Shown here: positions 1-7,870 of the stretch, one piece after another | Layout of the letters: each line of letters begins with the position of its first letter | How positions within the stretch are numbered: position 1 is the first letter of the stretch | Source: Peribacillus butanolivorans | GTDB taxonomy: Bacteria; Bacillota; Bacilli; Bacillales; DSM-1321 | DNA: 64,000 nt | Direction of reading: 5' to 3' | Assembly (NCBI RefSeq): GCF_001273755.1 | Contig: NZ_LGYA01000001.1 | Location: forward strand, 1,720,362 to 1,784,361 | The notes under the pieces: model-generated | What the model saw: the letters and a program-made list of their open reading frames with translations, nothing else | Database searches by the model: none | Told to the model about the DNA's origin: nothing | Program-made: the position numbers and the translations under genes

Positions 1-7
1 GATATAG

Positions 8-256
8 ATGTACGTTGATGTGATTCTTAGTCCTTGTCATGGTAAAGTTGAAAAAGTTTTAATAACCAAAAATTCCGGATTCTACGAATGGGAACCACTG
101 TTCCATATTAAGACGGCAGAAGGACGTGAGGAAATCATCCATATTGGTGTCAGCGGTGAGGTAGAATCATTGGAGGTACTGGAGGGGGAACAAGTGGAAG
201 CTGGCATGGTCCTCGCCTATTTTAAAGAAGATTTATTCGTGACCGGTAGCGATTAA
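8..256 (+). CDS. Small biotinyl/lipoyl-like (single-hybrid fold) protein
   Basis: An 82-residue protein whose second half (VSGEVESLEVLEGEQVEAGM, then LAYF) follows the repeat pattern of biotinyl/lipoyl attachment domains, where a short strand and G-x-V are followed by V-x-x-G-x-x-V. The lysine motif (MKM) that carries the cofactor is absent, so it is probably not biotinylated or lipoylated. A TAG stop lies directly upstream in frame, so the ATG at 8 is the first possible start; the ribosome binding site is outside the window. It ends just before a clear terminator. Similar short acetyl-CoA-carboxylase-like proteins are common in bacilli but their role is unknown to me. Confidence 0.7.
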   Translation: MYVDVILSPCHGKVEKVLITKNSGFYEWEPLFHIKTAEGREEIIHIGVSGEVESLEVLEGEQVEAGMVLAYFKEDLFVTGSD

Positions 257-265
257 TATATAGAT

Positions 266-299
266 AAAAGAAGATGAACTGAATCATCTTCTTTTTTTT
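266..299 (+). terminator. Rho-independent terminator
   Basis: A 12-bp perfect stem (266-277 with 284-295, loop ACTGAA) runs directly into a T tract. It ends the transcript of the lipoyl-like gene. Confidence 0.85.
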
Positions 300-300
300 A

Positions 301-623
301 TCTGCTTTCTGGATAAGGGCAGTGTGAAATTACATATGAAGCAATAATGGGGTTGGACATATGTTTGCAATTTCTTGAAGTACTTTCTTTCTGGAAGATA
401 TTCTATCTGGATGTGCGGACCAGTAAAACAACCAAACTCCGCCCAGTGGAGTCGTAATTTGATACGACGGACATATAGGATTAATTATTCTAGTGTTATT
501 TTAAAGTTTGATATCTTTTCGTTATCCTTCTGTGATATCTGTCATCGATTCTTTATCTGTTTGTTCTTTGTATAGCAAATAACTATGCTATTATTGAAAA
601 AATTAGCTAACTTACTAGCTTAC
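301..623 (+). other. Intergenic region with two competing small hairpins
   Basis: No convincing gene. Two short hairpins overlap and exclude each other: ACTCC/GGAGT (436-440 with 448-452) and GTCGTA/TACGAC (451-456 with 463-468). I see no recognisable c-di-AMP riboswitch, which is found before some cell-wall genes of this type. The promoter of the downstream LysM-3D gene must lie here; I could not fix it. Confidence 0.4.
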
Positions 624-639
624 AAGGAGGTAACAACAT

Positions 640-1407
640 ATGAAAAAATCAATCTTATCGTTAGCGGCAGCGGCTGCAATATCCGGTGCATTCACTATTC
701 CGGTACAAGCAGAAGATGTCAATGTGAAAGATGGAGACACATTATGGGGGATATCTCAAACGTATAAAGTATCAATAGAAGATATTAAGGGTTGGAACCA
801 TTTGTCTTCAGACACGATTTATTCAGGAGAAACATTACATATTTCTCAAGAAAAGCATTATAAGGTCAAGTCCGGGGACACACTATGGGAAATTGCAGAC
901 AAATATCATGTATCAGTAAATGACCTTAAATCTTGGAACGGTTTAAATTCAGATACAATCCATCCGAAACAGGAACTAGTTATTAAACCTGGGACAAACA
1001 AAGATGAGTCAGCAAGCGTATTGCCTGAACAGAATTCTGAACAAGCAGCGCCAGCTAATAAATCTGAAAAAGAAAAAACAACATCAAAAAGTCAAGCTAC
1101 GAATCAGTCAGATATAGAAAAAGAGATTACCGTAAGAGCAACTGCATATACTGCTGATTGTCAAGGTTGTAGCGGCACTACAGCTACTGGAATCGACTTA
1201 AAAGCAAATCCGGATGCAAAAGTAGTAGCTGTTGACCCATCTGTCATCCCACTTGGATCAAAAGTGTATGTGGAAGGCTATGGCTACGCAACGGCAGAGG
1301 ATACCGGCAGTGCTATAAAAGGAAATAGAGTAGATATCTTTATTCCTAATGAGCAGGATGCTTTAAATTGGGGCGTTAAAAACGTGAAAATACAAGTCTT
1401 GAATTAA
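640..1407 (+). CDS. LysM-LysM-3D cell-wall protein, YocH-like
   Basis: A secreted cell-wall protein of 255 residues. It has a Sec signal peptide (about 1-24, cleavage near VQA-ED), two LysM peptidoglycan-binding repeats (about 26-68 and 72-114, both with GDTLW), a low-complexity Gln/Ser/Lys linker, and a C-terminal 3D domain (about 165-255). The 3D domain carries the three family aspartates in ATGIDL, VAVDP and AEDTG and resembles the catalytic core of MltA-type lytic transglycosylases. B. subtilis YocH has the same order and is a WalR-controlled muralytic enzyme. The start is fixed by AAGGAGG at 624-630. No partner gene is next to it, so it is probably monocistronic. A clean WalR direct repeat was not found upstream. 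Confidence 0.88.
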   Translation: MKKSILSLAAAAAISGAFTIPVQAEDVNVKDGDTLWGISQTYKVSIEDIKGWNHLSSDTIYSGETLHISQEKHYKVKSGDTLWEIADKYHVSVNDLKSWNGLNSDTIHPKQELVIKPGTNKDESASVLPEQNSEQAAPANKSEKEKTTSKSQATNQSDIEKEITVRATAYTADCQGCSGTTATGIDLKANPDAKVVAVDPSVIPLGSKVYVEGYGYATAEDTGSAIKGNRVDIFIPNEQDALNWGVKNVKIQVLN

Positions 1408-1547
1408 CTCATTCATATAATTGATTGTTTAGAAAATATCTTTTTCTTCGTTGCGGCGAGGTACAAAAAACGACTCATTTTTTCTAATAGGCTAATATCA
1501 CTCAATAAATAACATTACATGCGTAATTAAGTGAAAGGGGGAACATC

Positions 1548-2327
1548 GTGAACACAGATCAAGCATTTGACCTGTTAAAGGATGCAGGAGTAACAGAAAG
1601 TATTAGCATTCAAACTGTTAGACGTTGGATGCGTGAAGGTAAAATTAAATACGAGGGGGGAAACAAGAATAGAAAAACTGGATACATAATTGATGACACA
1701 GATCAAGCATTTGACCTGTTAAAAGATGCAGGAATAACAGAAAGTATTAGTATTCAAACTGTTAGCCGGTGGCTGCGTGAAGGTAAGATTAAATACGAGG
1801 GAAACGGGAATAGGGAAACTGGATATATAATTAATGATACAGTCTCAAAGGTGTCTATAAATGATCGTATTGATCAAAATAAGGACGAGATCATTCACCG
1901 ATTAAAATTAAAAATACAAGCACAAGATAAGCATTTAGAAGGAATTGAAGAACTTCATGAGACTTCAAAAAAAATATTAATCCAGCAAAGAGATATGTTT
2001 AAAAAGGAAGTTGTACTACTAAAAAATGAGAAAAGTAAATTACAAAATGAAACAAAGGATTTATTAAAAGAAAATATTGAATTACGTAATGAATTGATAA
2101 AAGTAAAAGAAAACAAAAGAGACAATTACAATTTAGACTCCAATAATCAATCAAATGATTATAGTGAAAAATTAGGACTTGCAAAAATGGCGAGTAATAA
2201 AGACGTGATAGCAGAATATAAAGGGTTATTAAAATTAACTCATCCAGATCATGCCGGCAACGCAAAGGTATTTCATTACATTAAGACTGATTACGATAAT
2301 TTCAGAAAATTTATCAAAGGCAAATGA
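1548..2327 (+). CDS. Duplicated-HTH, coiled-coil protein with a C-terminal HPD motif
   Basis: A 259-residue protein with a GTG start behind GAAAGGGGG. Residues 2-49 and 50-97 are near-identical MerR/RacA-like helix-turn-helix units (DQAFDLLKDAG, then SIQTV-RW-REGKIKYEG). Residues about 115-190 form a Lys/Glu-rich coiled coil. The end (about 215-259) looks like part of a J-domain, with KGLLKLTHPDHAGN followed by a second helix; HPD is the motif by which J-proteins stimulate Hsp70 ATPase. The layout recalls RacA-like chromosome or plasmid anchoring proteins, but the HPD tail is unusual. No partner gene is adjacent. The function is unknown. Confidence 0.75.
   Translation: MNTDQAFDLLKDAGVTESISIQTVRRWMREGKIKYEGGNKNRKTGYIIDDTDQAFDLLKDAGITESISIQTVSRWLREGKIKYEGNGNRETGYIINDTVSKVSINDRIDQNKDEIIHRLKLKIQAQDKHLEGIEELHETSKKILIQQRDMFKKEVVLLKNEKSKLQNETKDLLKENIELRNELIKVKENKRDNYNLDSNNQSNDYSEKLGLAKMASNKDVIAEYKGLLKLTHPDHAGNAKVFHYIKTDYDNFRKFIKGK
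1552..1836 (+). repeat. Recent in-frame tandem duplication of an HTH unit
   Basis: Bases 1552-1695 and 1696-1836 are two direct copies (144 and 141 bp), almost identical at the DNA level and one codon different in length. They duplicate the DNA-binding unit within the gene at 1548. The similarity in third codon positions points to a recent event. Confidence 0.85.
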
Positions 2328-2501
2328 TGAGTAGTGTAGTAGTGTTTAATTTCCTAACATAAATGTTGAATAAGGAAAAGAAAAGAACGAAGTGAAAGTT
2401 AATCAGAATTTGAATTTCCATGCTGTTGGATGACAATAAATCTGTTACTTTTTAGTTCTTTATGAAACAGGTGGCGGTTAAAAGAAGTCCGAGATCCGTA
2501 A

Positions 2502-2527
2502 TAAAAAAACACCCGATTACTCGGGTG
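2502..2527 (-). terminator. Rho-independent terminator, minus strand
   Basis: CACCCGA/TCGGGTG stem (2510-2516 with 2521-2527), with an A run at 2503-2509 that becomes the U tract on the minus strand. The remnant gene's stop codon lies in the loop. Confidence 0.8.
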
Positions 2528-2704
2528 CATACTTAATCATTCCATGTAAATAAACCGAGCACTCTTTTTGAATACATCCTCTTAAATTGATTTTTCCTTC
2601 ACTTTCTATTTCTTTAACCAATTCTTCAATCTTATTTTAGTATCTTTAGGAATCTCTATTGAAAGAAGCATTCAAAGATGTTTAAATAGTCTATTTTTAT
2701 TCAT
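2517..2704 (-). pseudogene. Frameshifted small-protein remnant
   Basis: On the minus strand an ATG at 2704 gives ten codons before a stop. Two further frames then read like protein: MLLSIEIPKDTKI, and KIEELVKEIESEGK followed by INLRGCIQKECSVYLHGMIK. They join if frameshifts are allowed. The final TAA sits inside the loop of the terminator at 2510-2527. I read it as a broken gene for a peptide of about 60 residues; the family is not recognised. Confidence 0.4.
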
Positions 2705-3531
2705 TAGACCATCTCCCTTTAACTACTTTCTTTACCATAAAGTAGTTTTTTTCTGTGAATTCCCATTGATTATGTAAAAATGAACATAATATATCAGCAT
2801 TGGTGACCTAGTAAACATAGTAGAGGGACCTTGCTATTTAATGAATTATTTTAATAACATTTAACAAAGCCTTGTCAATATCTACCTACCAAGTGATAGA
2901 CGTATATAAGAAATGTTTTGTTGTTATCTCCACATACTATATAAGCATATTGGATGAGGTTTTTGACCAAGAACAAAATGAACTAGTCATAAATAAATAG
3001 ATAGAGTAACGCTTGTCCAAACATTTGCATAATATATATAAGACGTGAGGAAGCACCTGACGTCACATTAGACTGGCTTTTTATAGTCAGTCTCTTTTTT
3101 TGAACTAACCTTACCTAAAACATAAAAGTATAGGCCACCCGTTTTGATAGTGTAGTAATGGTAAGGTATTGTGTGGTGTCATAAATTAGGGTCATAAATA
3201 AAGTGTAAAAGTGGGATACGCCAAGAAATATGGACATGCTAGGGTAAGTACAATTAGCTAATATTTGGTAGTTAACTTCAAGAATTAGAAAAAATCAACT
3301 CTAAAATTGAATTTGTTTGATATTCAAGTCAGTCTGTCTGAAACCTTTGACTACTAGAGATATAGAAAATCAAACAATTAACGAATACATTAACAATGAT
3401 GAGGAAGGAAAGCCGCCATTTATGATCTGAACCCTAAATAGTAATCACACAAAGAAAAGCATGTTTAAGCAGTTACATGATAGGGCTGTATATAGCTTGC
3501 TAGGAGCCATAAAATAGATATTATTGAGTAG
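2705..3531. other. Gene-poor region with remnants
   Basis: No intact gene is visible. There is an orphan plus-strand terminator near 3070-3101, and a short coding-like stretch near 3348-3429 reading LTTRDIENQTINEYINNDEE and ending at a TGA. This looks like decayed DNA beside the RHH-type gene downstream. Confidence 0.5.
3070..3101 (+). terminator. Orphan rho-independent terminator
   Basis: AGACTG (3070-3075) pairs with CAGTCT (3088-3093), followed by CTTTTTTT. No intact gene lies just upstream, so it is probably left over from a decayed transcription unit. Confidence 0.6.
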
Positions 3532-4125
3532 TTATTTGTATTTGTTAATTAAATCTAATATGGCAAGTTCTATTATGTCGGATTTATTAAACTTCTGTTG
3601 ATCTGCGAACCTATCAAGCAAAGTCCCAACTTCTTCGTTAATGACAATCGTTTTTCTTACTTTGTTGCCTTTTTCTAAAGTGACTACCCTTTGATAAAGA
3701 TCATCTCTTTGACTATCTTGCTGATCATCAAGAACATATGCCTTTATCAGTTCCTTTAATATCGTAACTTCTTCAGGTGTGAAAACGGTGTGAATATATT
3801 TTTCACCTTCATTTCTTACACTCTTCACATCGAGTGTAATAGGTTGTGAACTTCTTGGTAAAGTGTCATTCAGGTCGGGTGAACTTTGTTTAACAATAGG
3901 TAAACTATTTTTTGATTCAATGAACTCAAACACTGACTGATAAAGGGGTTCTTTCCCTTCTTTTGCATAAAACCAGCCTTTCGGATTTTTGTTCCTGTAT
4001 TCATATCCTGCATTGTGTAACGCATTCTTTAATCGTTTCTCTCCAATGCCAACCTTGTCCTGTGCGATTTTTGCTATTGTATTTCCAGTTACGGATAGCT
4101 CATCTAACAGCTCTTTTATTTTCAT
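3532..4125 (-). CDS. DNA-binding protein with C-terminal ribbon-helix-helix
   Basis: A 197-residue protein. Residues about 1-60 look like a winged or helix-turn-helix region (ELLDELSVTGNTIAKIAQDK, then KRLKNALHNAGYEYR and GWFY). The last 45 residues fit a ribbon-helix-helix or CopG-type motif: a basic strand (VRKTIVINEEV) and two helices (LLDRFADQQKFNKSDIIELA). The middle is a polar linker. Proteins of this shape occur on bacillus plasmids and integrated elements as copy-control or partition-type regulators, which is an inference from shape only. It is alone on the minus strand, and the flanks are gene-poor. Confidence 0.65.
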   Translation of the reverse strand: MKIKELLDELSVTGNTIAKIAQDKVGIGEKRLKNALHNAGYEYRNKNPKGWFYAKEGKEPLYQSVFEFIESKNSLPIVKQSSPDLNDTLPRSSQPITLDVKSVRNEGEKYIHTVFTPEEVTILKELIKAYVLDDQQDSQRDDLYQRVVTLEKGNKVRKTIVINEEVGTLLDRFADQQKFNKSDIIELAILDLINKYK

Positions 4126-4481
4126 ATTTCACACTCCATTATGACTATTATTTACATATTCTCCATACTTGTGTGAATTACCTCCATTTTATTTAACCTC
4201 TCCTGTAAATGAACGGTGTACGTGAAACTAAGGAAAATGAGTCGTGAACGGATAGTAAAGGAATCCCAAAGTGGGATATGTTTTATAGCTAGGATCTTCT
4301 TTTAAAGCTTTAAGGGTTGTCTCTATTGTTCGTACAACTTATCCTATTCTGTGGTCCTTCTGGTGACTATGTTTGTGTAGCGGTTTCAAAATAAACAGGA
4401 CATTTGTCGGAAGGGGAATATAAAATCTAAGGGGAATTAGTAAGGTGGATTGAATAAACAAAAAAAGAGGGAGATGGAGCT
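4126..4481. other. Intergenic region between divergent genes
   Basis: Holds the upstream regions of the RHH-type gene (minus) and the peptidoglycan-binding gene (plus). I see no clear hairpin or operator. A purine-rich stretch at about 4465-4478 is the ribosome binding site of the plus-strand gene. Confidence 0.4.
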
Positions 4482-4967
4482 ATGAAGAAATTACTTACTG
4501 GTTTGGTAGTATTAGCAATAGCCCTGGGTGTATCATTTTCCACCGCTTCAGCATCTGCTGGAGGATTTCACCACCCGCAAAGCTGGGATAAAAACTCGAT
4601 TTTGCGGAAGGACTCTCTTGGGGTGGAAGTCAGAAATATGCAGTATATCCTCAATGTAATGGGTTTTTATACTGATTCAGCAGTGGTTGACGTTGATGGG
4701 ATTTTTGGGCCGAAAACCGAAGCGGGTGTAAAGAAATATCAAAAAGAAAACCATCTCAATGTGGATGGTGTGGTTGGCCCCAAGACATGGGCCAGTTTTT
4801 CACAATATATTAAAAAGAATGGCGAGAACACATATGGAGCAGGCGGGAACATGGGTCTCAGAATCAAATGGAAGTACGACGATTCTTCCTATACATCCGG
4901 CTCAAAAGCCTATATTTACGGTAATGGAGATACATTAAGTGACCAATATCGATTGTATGCGAATTAA
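4482..4967 (+). CDS. Secreted peptidoglycan-binding protein
   Basis: A 161-residue exported protein. It has a signal peptide (about 1-26, A-S-A cleavage region) and a PG_binding_1 domain at about 40-108, with the typical features LRKDSLGVEVRNMQYILN, VDGIFGPKTEAGVKKYQ and VDGVVGPKTW. A short C-terminal tail rich in Gly, Tyr and Ser follows, with no recognised catalytic domain. It probably attaches to the cell wall and might inhibit or guide another enzyme. The start is supported by GAGGGAGATGGAG at about 4466-4478. It is monocistronic, with a large palindrome about 160 bp downstream. Confidence 0.8.
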   Translation: MKKLLTGLVVLAIALGVSFSTASASAGGFHHPQSWDKNSILRKDSLGVEVRNMQYILNVMGFYTDSAVVDVDGIFGPKTEAGVKKYQKENHLNVDGVVGPKTWASFSQYIKKNGENTYGAGGNMGLRIKWKYDDSSYTSGSKAYIYGNGDTLSDQYRLYAN

Positions 4968-5125
4968 AAACCCAGGAAGAAGGCCCTTTAAAGTTAAATG
5001 AAGATAAAACGATGGGGCAGCCTTGCATAAATGGTTTACTAAGCGTAAGCGATCCAGTATCAAAGAAGGAGAGGGGATAGTTCTATTAAATTTCCTCCTT
5101 ATTATTAGTTTCAGGTTAATTGTAA

Positions 5126-5161
5126 AAAGCCGATGATTCCTACGTAGGAATCATCGGCTTT
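5126..5161. terminator. Perfect 36-bp palindrome, probable bidirectional terminator
   Basis: Positions 5126-5143 are the exact reverse complement of 5144-5161 (AAAGCCGATGATTCCTAC and its complement), with no loop bases outside the palindrome. A short T-rich stretch follows on the plus strand and an A run precedes it, so it can act in both directions. Confidence 0.7.
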
Positions 5162-5904
5162 ATTCATTTAGAAATATGTGTTTTCTGCGTTTGTGAATCA
5201 AAAACTCAATGAGTAAAATCTTTATAAAGCGAGGTCTCCCATGCTTAACCACTCCGAGGATTATACCTCAACAGAGTTGAAAATTGAGGTAAATGAAAAT
5301 AATGCTCATTCGGGGAGTGAACATCACTGAGCACCACCATTCTAGTATAACCTGACTGTTATAATCTAATATTAATGAGATTTATTAGGTAAGCGTTTTA
5401 GTTCAGATTCTTTTTTCTTTTAGGGAGCTTGATCTCGAGTTTCGATAGGTATATGGCATCAATCGCTAGCGTCTCAAGTGGTTTCCTGCTTAGATTCCCT
5501 TGTAAATAGGAGAAAAACTTGTCAAAAAAAATAGTATGGCTTTGAATAAACGTTTTTAAGGAGAGGTCCACATGCATTAAGGGATGTTATCATTTTTGTA
5601 GATTCTTCAGAAATTTACATATCCTGATAAAACAGTTGCCCATGTGCGAATAAAATTTGGGGACAAGAATAAGTTTCTAAACGTTTGATAAGTTGTCTCG
5701 AGAGGAGTAAGTATGAGTATCAGGAGGTTCAAAAAAGAATGAGCAAAATGATAGAAGAAAGTATAAGGGGAAGGGTCTGTAGGAACTAATATTATTCGTT
5801 TCCAGTATGAATATCCTTCCGTATAACTCACAAATATAGAAAAATATTAAGTAACTGATATATCGACATCGCAGACAATCATTTTAGAAGTAAATTTAAC
5901 TAGC
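5162..5904. other. Gene-poor region
   Basis: No open frame here has a ribosome binding site and sensible composition. A good Shine-Dalgarno (AAGGAGAGG, about 5560-5568) precedes an ATG followed almost at once by a stop. This looks like the wreck of one or more genes next to the persulfide island. Confidence 0.45.
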
Positions 5905-5931
5905 TTGACAACATACCCCCATAGGTATAAT
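5905..5931 (+). promoter_or_regulatory. Promoter overlapped by a CstR-type operator
   Basis: TTGACA at 5905-5910 and TATAAT at 5926-5931 frame a dyad ATACCC-CCAT-AGGTAT at 5913-5928. It fits the ATACCC-N4-GGGTAT pattern of CstR/CsoR-family operators with one mismatch. Bound repressor would cover the spacer and the -10 region, so the repressor gene two open frames downstream is probably autoregulated. Confidence 0.75.
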
Positions 5932-5964
5932 ATGAGGTTATAAATTGAAACACAGGTGGTGGAT

Positions 5965-6306
5965 TTGATTTTTTATTTGCTTCTAGTAACTGTCGTGATT
6001 TTGGTCCCGAGTTTGTATAAACGTTATGTTCCTGTTAAAAACGTTCCTTGCGAAAAGAATAATAGTAAAGATCATAGCGCTATTTTATTAGATATAAGGG
6101 CTTATAATCAAAAACAGGATGATATCAATAGAGATGCTTTGAATATCCCTTATGCATATTTGAAACGTTTTAATAAAGAAATCCCACATGAAAACATTCA
6201 TGTAATTGCTTCCGATAAATTAGAAGTGAACTTGGGGCTGCGCTTCTTAATTGGAAAAGGAATTAAGGTAACCAGTTATGAGATAAGTGATTGTGTTTGT
6301 AAATAG
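5965..6306 (+). CDS. Membrane-anchored rhodanese-like protein lacking the catalytic cysteine
   Basis: About 113 residues: one N-terminal membrane helix (IFYLLLVTVVILVPSLY), then a rhodanese-like fold with the conserved LLDIRAYNQ strand and NIPYAYL. Where active rhodaneses have a Cys-containing loop this one reads VIASDKLEV, so sulfur transfer is unlikely. It ends with the pair CVC. The start is taken as TTG at 5965 because AGGTGGTGG lies just upstream; GTG at 5956 is also open. It is first in an operon with cstR and resembles the active anchored rhodanese at 7871. A scaffold or sensor role is inference. Confidence 0.7.
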   Translation: MIFYLLLVTVVILVPSLYKRYVPVKNVPCEKNNSKDHSAILLDIRAYNQKQDDINRDALNIPYAYLKRFNKEIPHENIHVIASDKLEVNLGLRFLIGKGIKVTSYEISDCVCK

Positions 6307-6321
6307 ATGGGTGGGTAGAAT

Positions 6322-6582
6322 ATGGAATACGATAAAAGCGTCATCAATCGGTTAAAGCGAATTGAAGGTCAAATTAAAGGAGTTCTAGGAATGATGGAGC
6401 AGGGAAAAGACTGTAGAGATATCGTCACACAGTTGTCTGCTGCACGAAATGCAATTGATAGGACTATGGGCGTTATTGTAAGTGCAAATCTAGAACAATG
6501 TGTTCGGGAAAACATAGAGAAAGGTGAAGGCACTGAACATCTTGTAAAAGAAGCTGTAAATTTATTGATAAAAAGCAGATAA
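6322..6582 (+). CDS. cstR: CsoR-family persulfide-sensing repressor (CstR type)
   Basis: An 86-residue all-helical DUF156 protein. It starts RLKRIEGQIKGVLGMM and has Cys31 and Cys60, the pair that forms persulfide or polysulfide bridges in CstR. The position that is His in copper-binding CsoR is Asn56 here, which argues for persulfide rather than copper sensing. CstR proteins repress sulfide-detoxification genes until cellular persulfide rises. Five dyads matching its expected site lie at 5913, 7226, 7297, 8568 and 9633. The gene follows the inactive rhodanese by 15 bp. The B. subtilis counterpart is yrkD. Confidence 0.9.
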   Translation: MEYDKSVINRLKRIEGQIKGVLGMMEQGKDCRDIVTQLSAARNAIDRTMGVIVSANLEQCVRENIEKGEGTEHLVKEAVNLLIKSR

Positions 6583-6591
6583 AAGAAGTAA

Positions 6592-6705
6592 AGTAAGCTG
6601 TCAGCAACGGTAAATTTAGGTGATATTCCGGAAAATGTACTAGGTAGTGTCTTTGTACCTCGATTAACACAAAATCTAAACAAAACGAATTTATTAGTTA
6701 TTTAA
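6592..6705 (+). pseudogene. Remnant coding stretch after cstR
   Basis: An open stretch of 37 codons without a start codon reads SKLSATVNLGDIPENVLGSV and goes on as FVPRLTQNLNKTNLLVI before TAA. Composition looks protein-like but there is no ribosome binding site. It is probably the tail of a deleted gene; the family is not recognised. Confidence 0.35.
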
Positions 6706-6720
6706 AAGGGAGTGTTAAAA

Positions 6721-7026
6721 ATGGCTTATATCTTACAAGTGGATTTTAAAATGGATGGACCATTTGGTAATGACATGGTTGAACAATTTACTGAATTAGC
6801 AAAAAGCATCAATGATGAAGAAGGGTTGATTTGGAAAATTTGGACTGAAGATAGCGAGGCAAAGGAGGCTGGTGGTATTTATCTGTTTGAGTCAAAAGAA
6901 TCAGCTCAAAAATACTTAACTATGCACACTGCTCGATTAAAAGGATTTGGTATTGAGACAGTTAACGGGAAAATATTCGAAGTGAATGAAGGATTAACAC
7001 AAATCAATCATGGTCCGTTTAAATAA
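6721..7026 (+). CDS. YdhR-type putative monooxygenase (dimeric alpha-beta barrel)
   Basis: A 101-residue protein of the YdhR family. Signature stretches are MAYILQVDF, EGLIWKIW, GGIYLFESKESAQKYL and a C-terminal segment with FEVNEGLTQINHGP. These small dimeric ferredoxin-like proteins are annotated as putative monooxygenases; their substrate is unknown. The ATG at 6721 is chosen over the in-frame GTG at 6712 because AAAGGGAGTG lies 8-17 bp upstream of it. The gene sits inside the persulfide island after cstR and ends before a short terminator. Confidence 0.8.
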   Translation: MAYILQVDFKMDGPFGNDMVEQFTELAKSINDEEGLIWKIWTEDSEAKEAGGIYLFESKESAQKYLTMHTARLKGFGIETVNGKIFEVNEGLTQINHGPFK

Positions 7027-7150
7027 GAGGTGTCTGTTAATCTAATCAAGATAGTTTACCTATATGTATGGTTTAAAACATACAGGAGGATGTGGTTAAG
7101 GAACCTATCCTTCTGTATTGTTACTTACTGTTCCAGGGATCTCTCAAAAA

Positions 7151-7174
7151 AACCTGGTGTATCAGGTTCCTTTT
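7151..7174 (+). terminator. Short terminator
   Basis: AACCTG (7151-7156) pairs with CAGGTT (7163-7168), followed by CCTTTT. It separates the cstR-ydhR unit from the yrkE operon. Confidence 0.55.
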
Positions 7175-7225
7175 ATAACATTTCAAAAGAAGAGGGTTGA
7201 CGAAATAAACTTTTTACTATAACAT

Positions 7226-7241
7226 ATACCCTTCGGGGTAT
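7226..7241 (+). promoter_or_regulatory. CstR-type operator 1 of the yrkE operon
   Basis: Perfect dyad ATACCC-TTCG-GGGTAT. It lies about 110 bp upstream of the yrkE start and is one of two sites in this promoter region. Confidence 0.78.
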
Positions 7242-7296
7242 TTGAAACTAAACTACCAAAGTATCCATATAAAAGAATATTTTTTTAATGAAAAAT

Positions 7297-7312
7297 ATAC
7301 CCATACGGGTAA
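7297..7312 (+). promoter_or_regulatory. CstR-type operator 2 of the yrkE operon
   Basis: ATACCC-ATAC-GGGTAA, one mismatch from a perfect dyad. It is 71 bp from operator 1 (about seven helical turns), so two repressor tetramers could bind the same DNA face. Confidence 0.75.
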
Positions 7313-7336
7313 TTAGGAATCAAGGGGGAAAACAAA

Positions 7337-7816
7337 TTGACTGAAAAGAAAAAAACAACGATTATTTTATTTAGTGGTGATTATGATAAGGCCATGGCGG
7401 CCTATATTATCGCAAATGGTGCAGCGGCTTATGATCATGAAGTAACCATCTTCCATACTTTCTGGGGATTAAATGCTTTACGAAAAGATGAGCCATCGAC
7501 ATTAAAAAAAGGCTTCCTTGAAAAAATGTTTGCAAAAATAATGCCTCGAGGTTCTGATAAGATGGGGTTATCCAACATGAACTTTGCTGGAATGGGCCCT
7601 AAAATGATTAAACATGTAATGAAAAAACATAACGCCATGTCACTGCCTCATTTAATTGAGTTGGCTCAAGAACAAGAGGTCAAATTAATAGCTTGTACGA
7701 TGACAATGGATTTATTGGGCTTGCAACAAGAGGAATTATTAGATGGAATAGAATACGCGGGTGTGGCAGCTTATCTAGCAGACGCAGAAGAAGGTAATGT
7801 AAACTTATTCATTTAA
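7337..7816 (+). CDS. yrkE: DsrE/DsrF-like sulfur carrier protein (YrkE type)
   Basis: A 159-residue DsrE-like protein with the family strand (TTIILFSGDYDKAMAAYIIA), a TFWGL motif and the conserved Cys120 in KLIACTMTMDLLG, which in this family can carry persulfide sulfur. The middle (about 50-100) is the longer insert typical of YrkE. It is predicted to be a cytoplasmic sulfur relay partner of the rhodaneses and TusA proteins that follow. The start is TTG at 7337 with AAGGGGGA upstream. It is first gene of the CstR-controlled operon and matches B. subtilis YrkE in length and position. Confidence 0.85.
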   Translation: MTEKKKTTIILFSGDYDKAMAAYIIANGAAAYDHEVTIFHTFWGLNALRKDEPSTLKKGFLEKMFAKIMPRGSDKMGLSNMNFAGMGPKMIKHVMKKHNAMSLPHLIELAQEQEVKLIACTMTMDLLGLQQEELLDGIEYAGVAAYLADAEEGNVNLFI

Positions 7817-7870
7817 GCAATAAAATGTGAAATAGGGTAAATTTCATGGTAAGGAGGGGAGGACATTAAA

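Noticed and set aside
375-575. 66-codon plus-strand frame before the LysM-3D gene
   Set aside because: No ribosome binding site, odd composition, no family resemblance; the region reads as intergenic.
5607-5831. 74-codon minus-strand frame
   Set aside because: No start signal and no protein-like pattern; treated as chance.
6369-6683. Minus-strand frame opposite cstR
   Set aside because: It is a shadow of the well-supported cstR gene.
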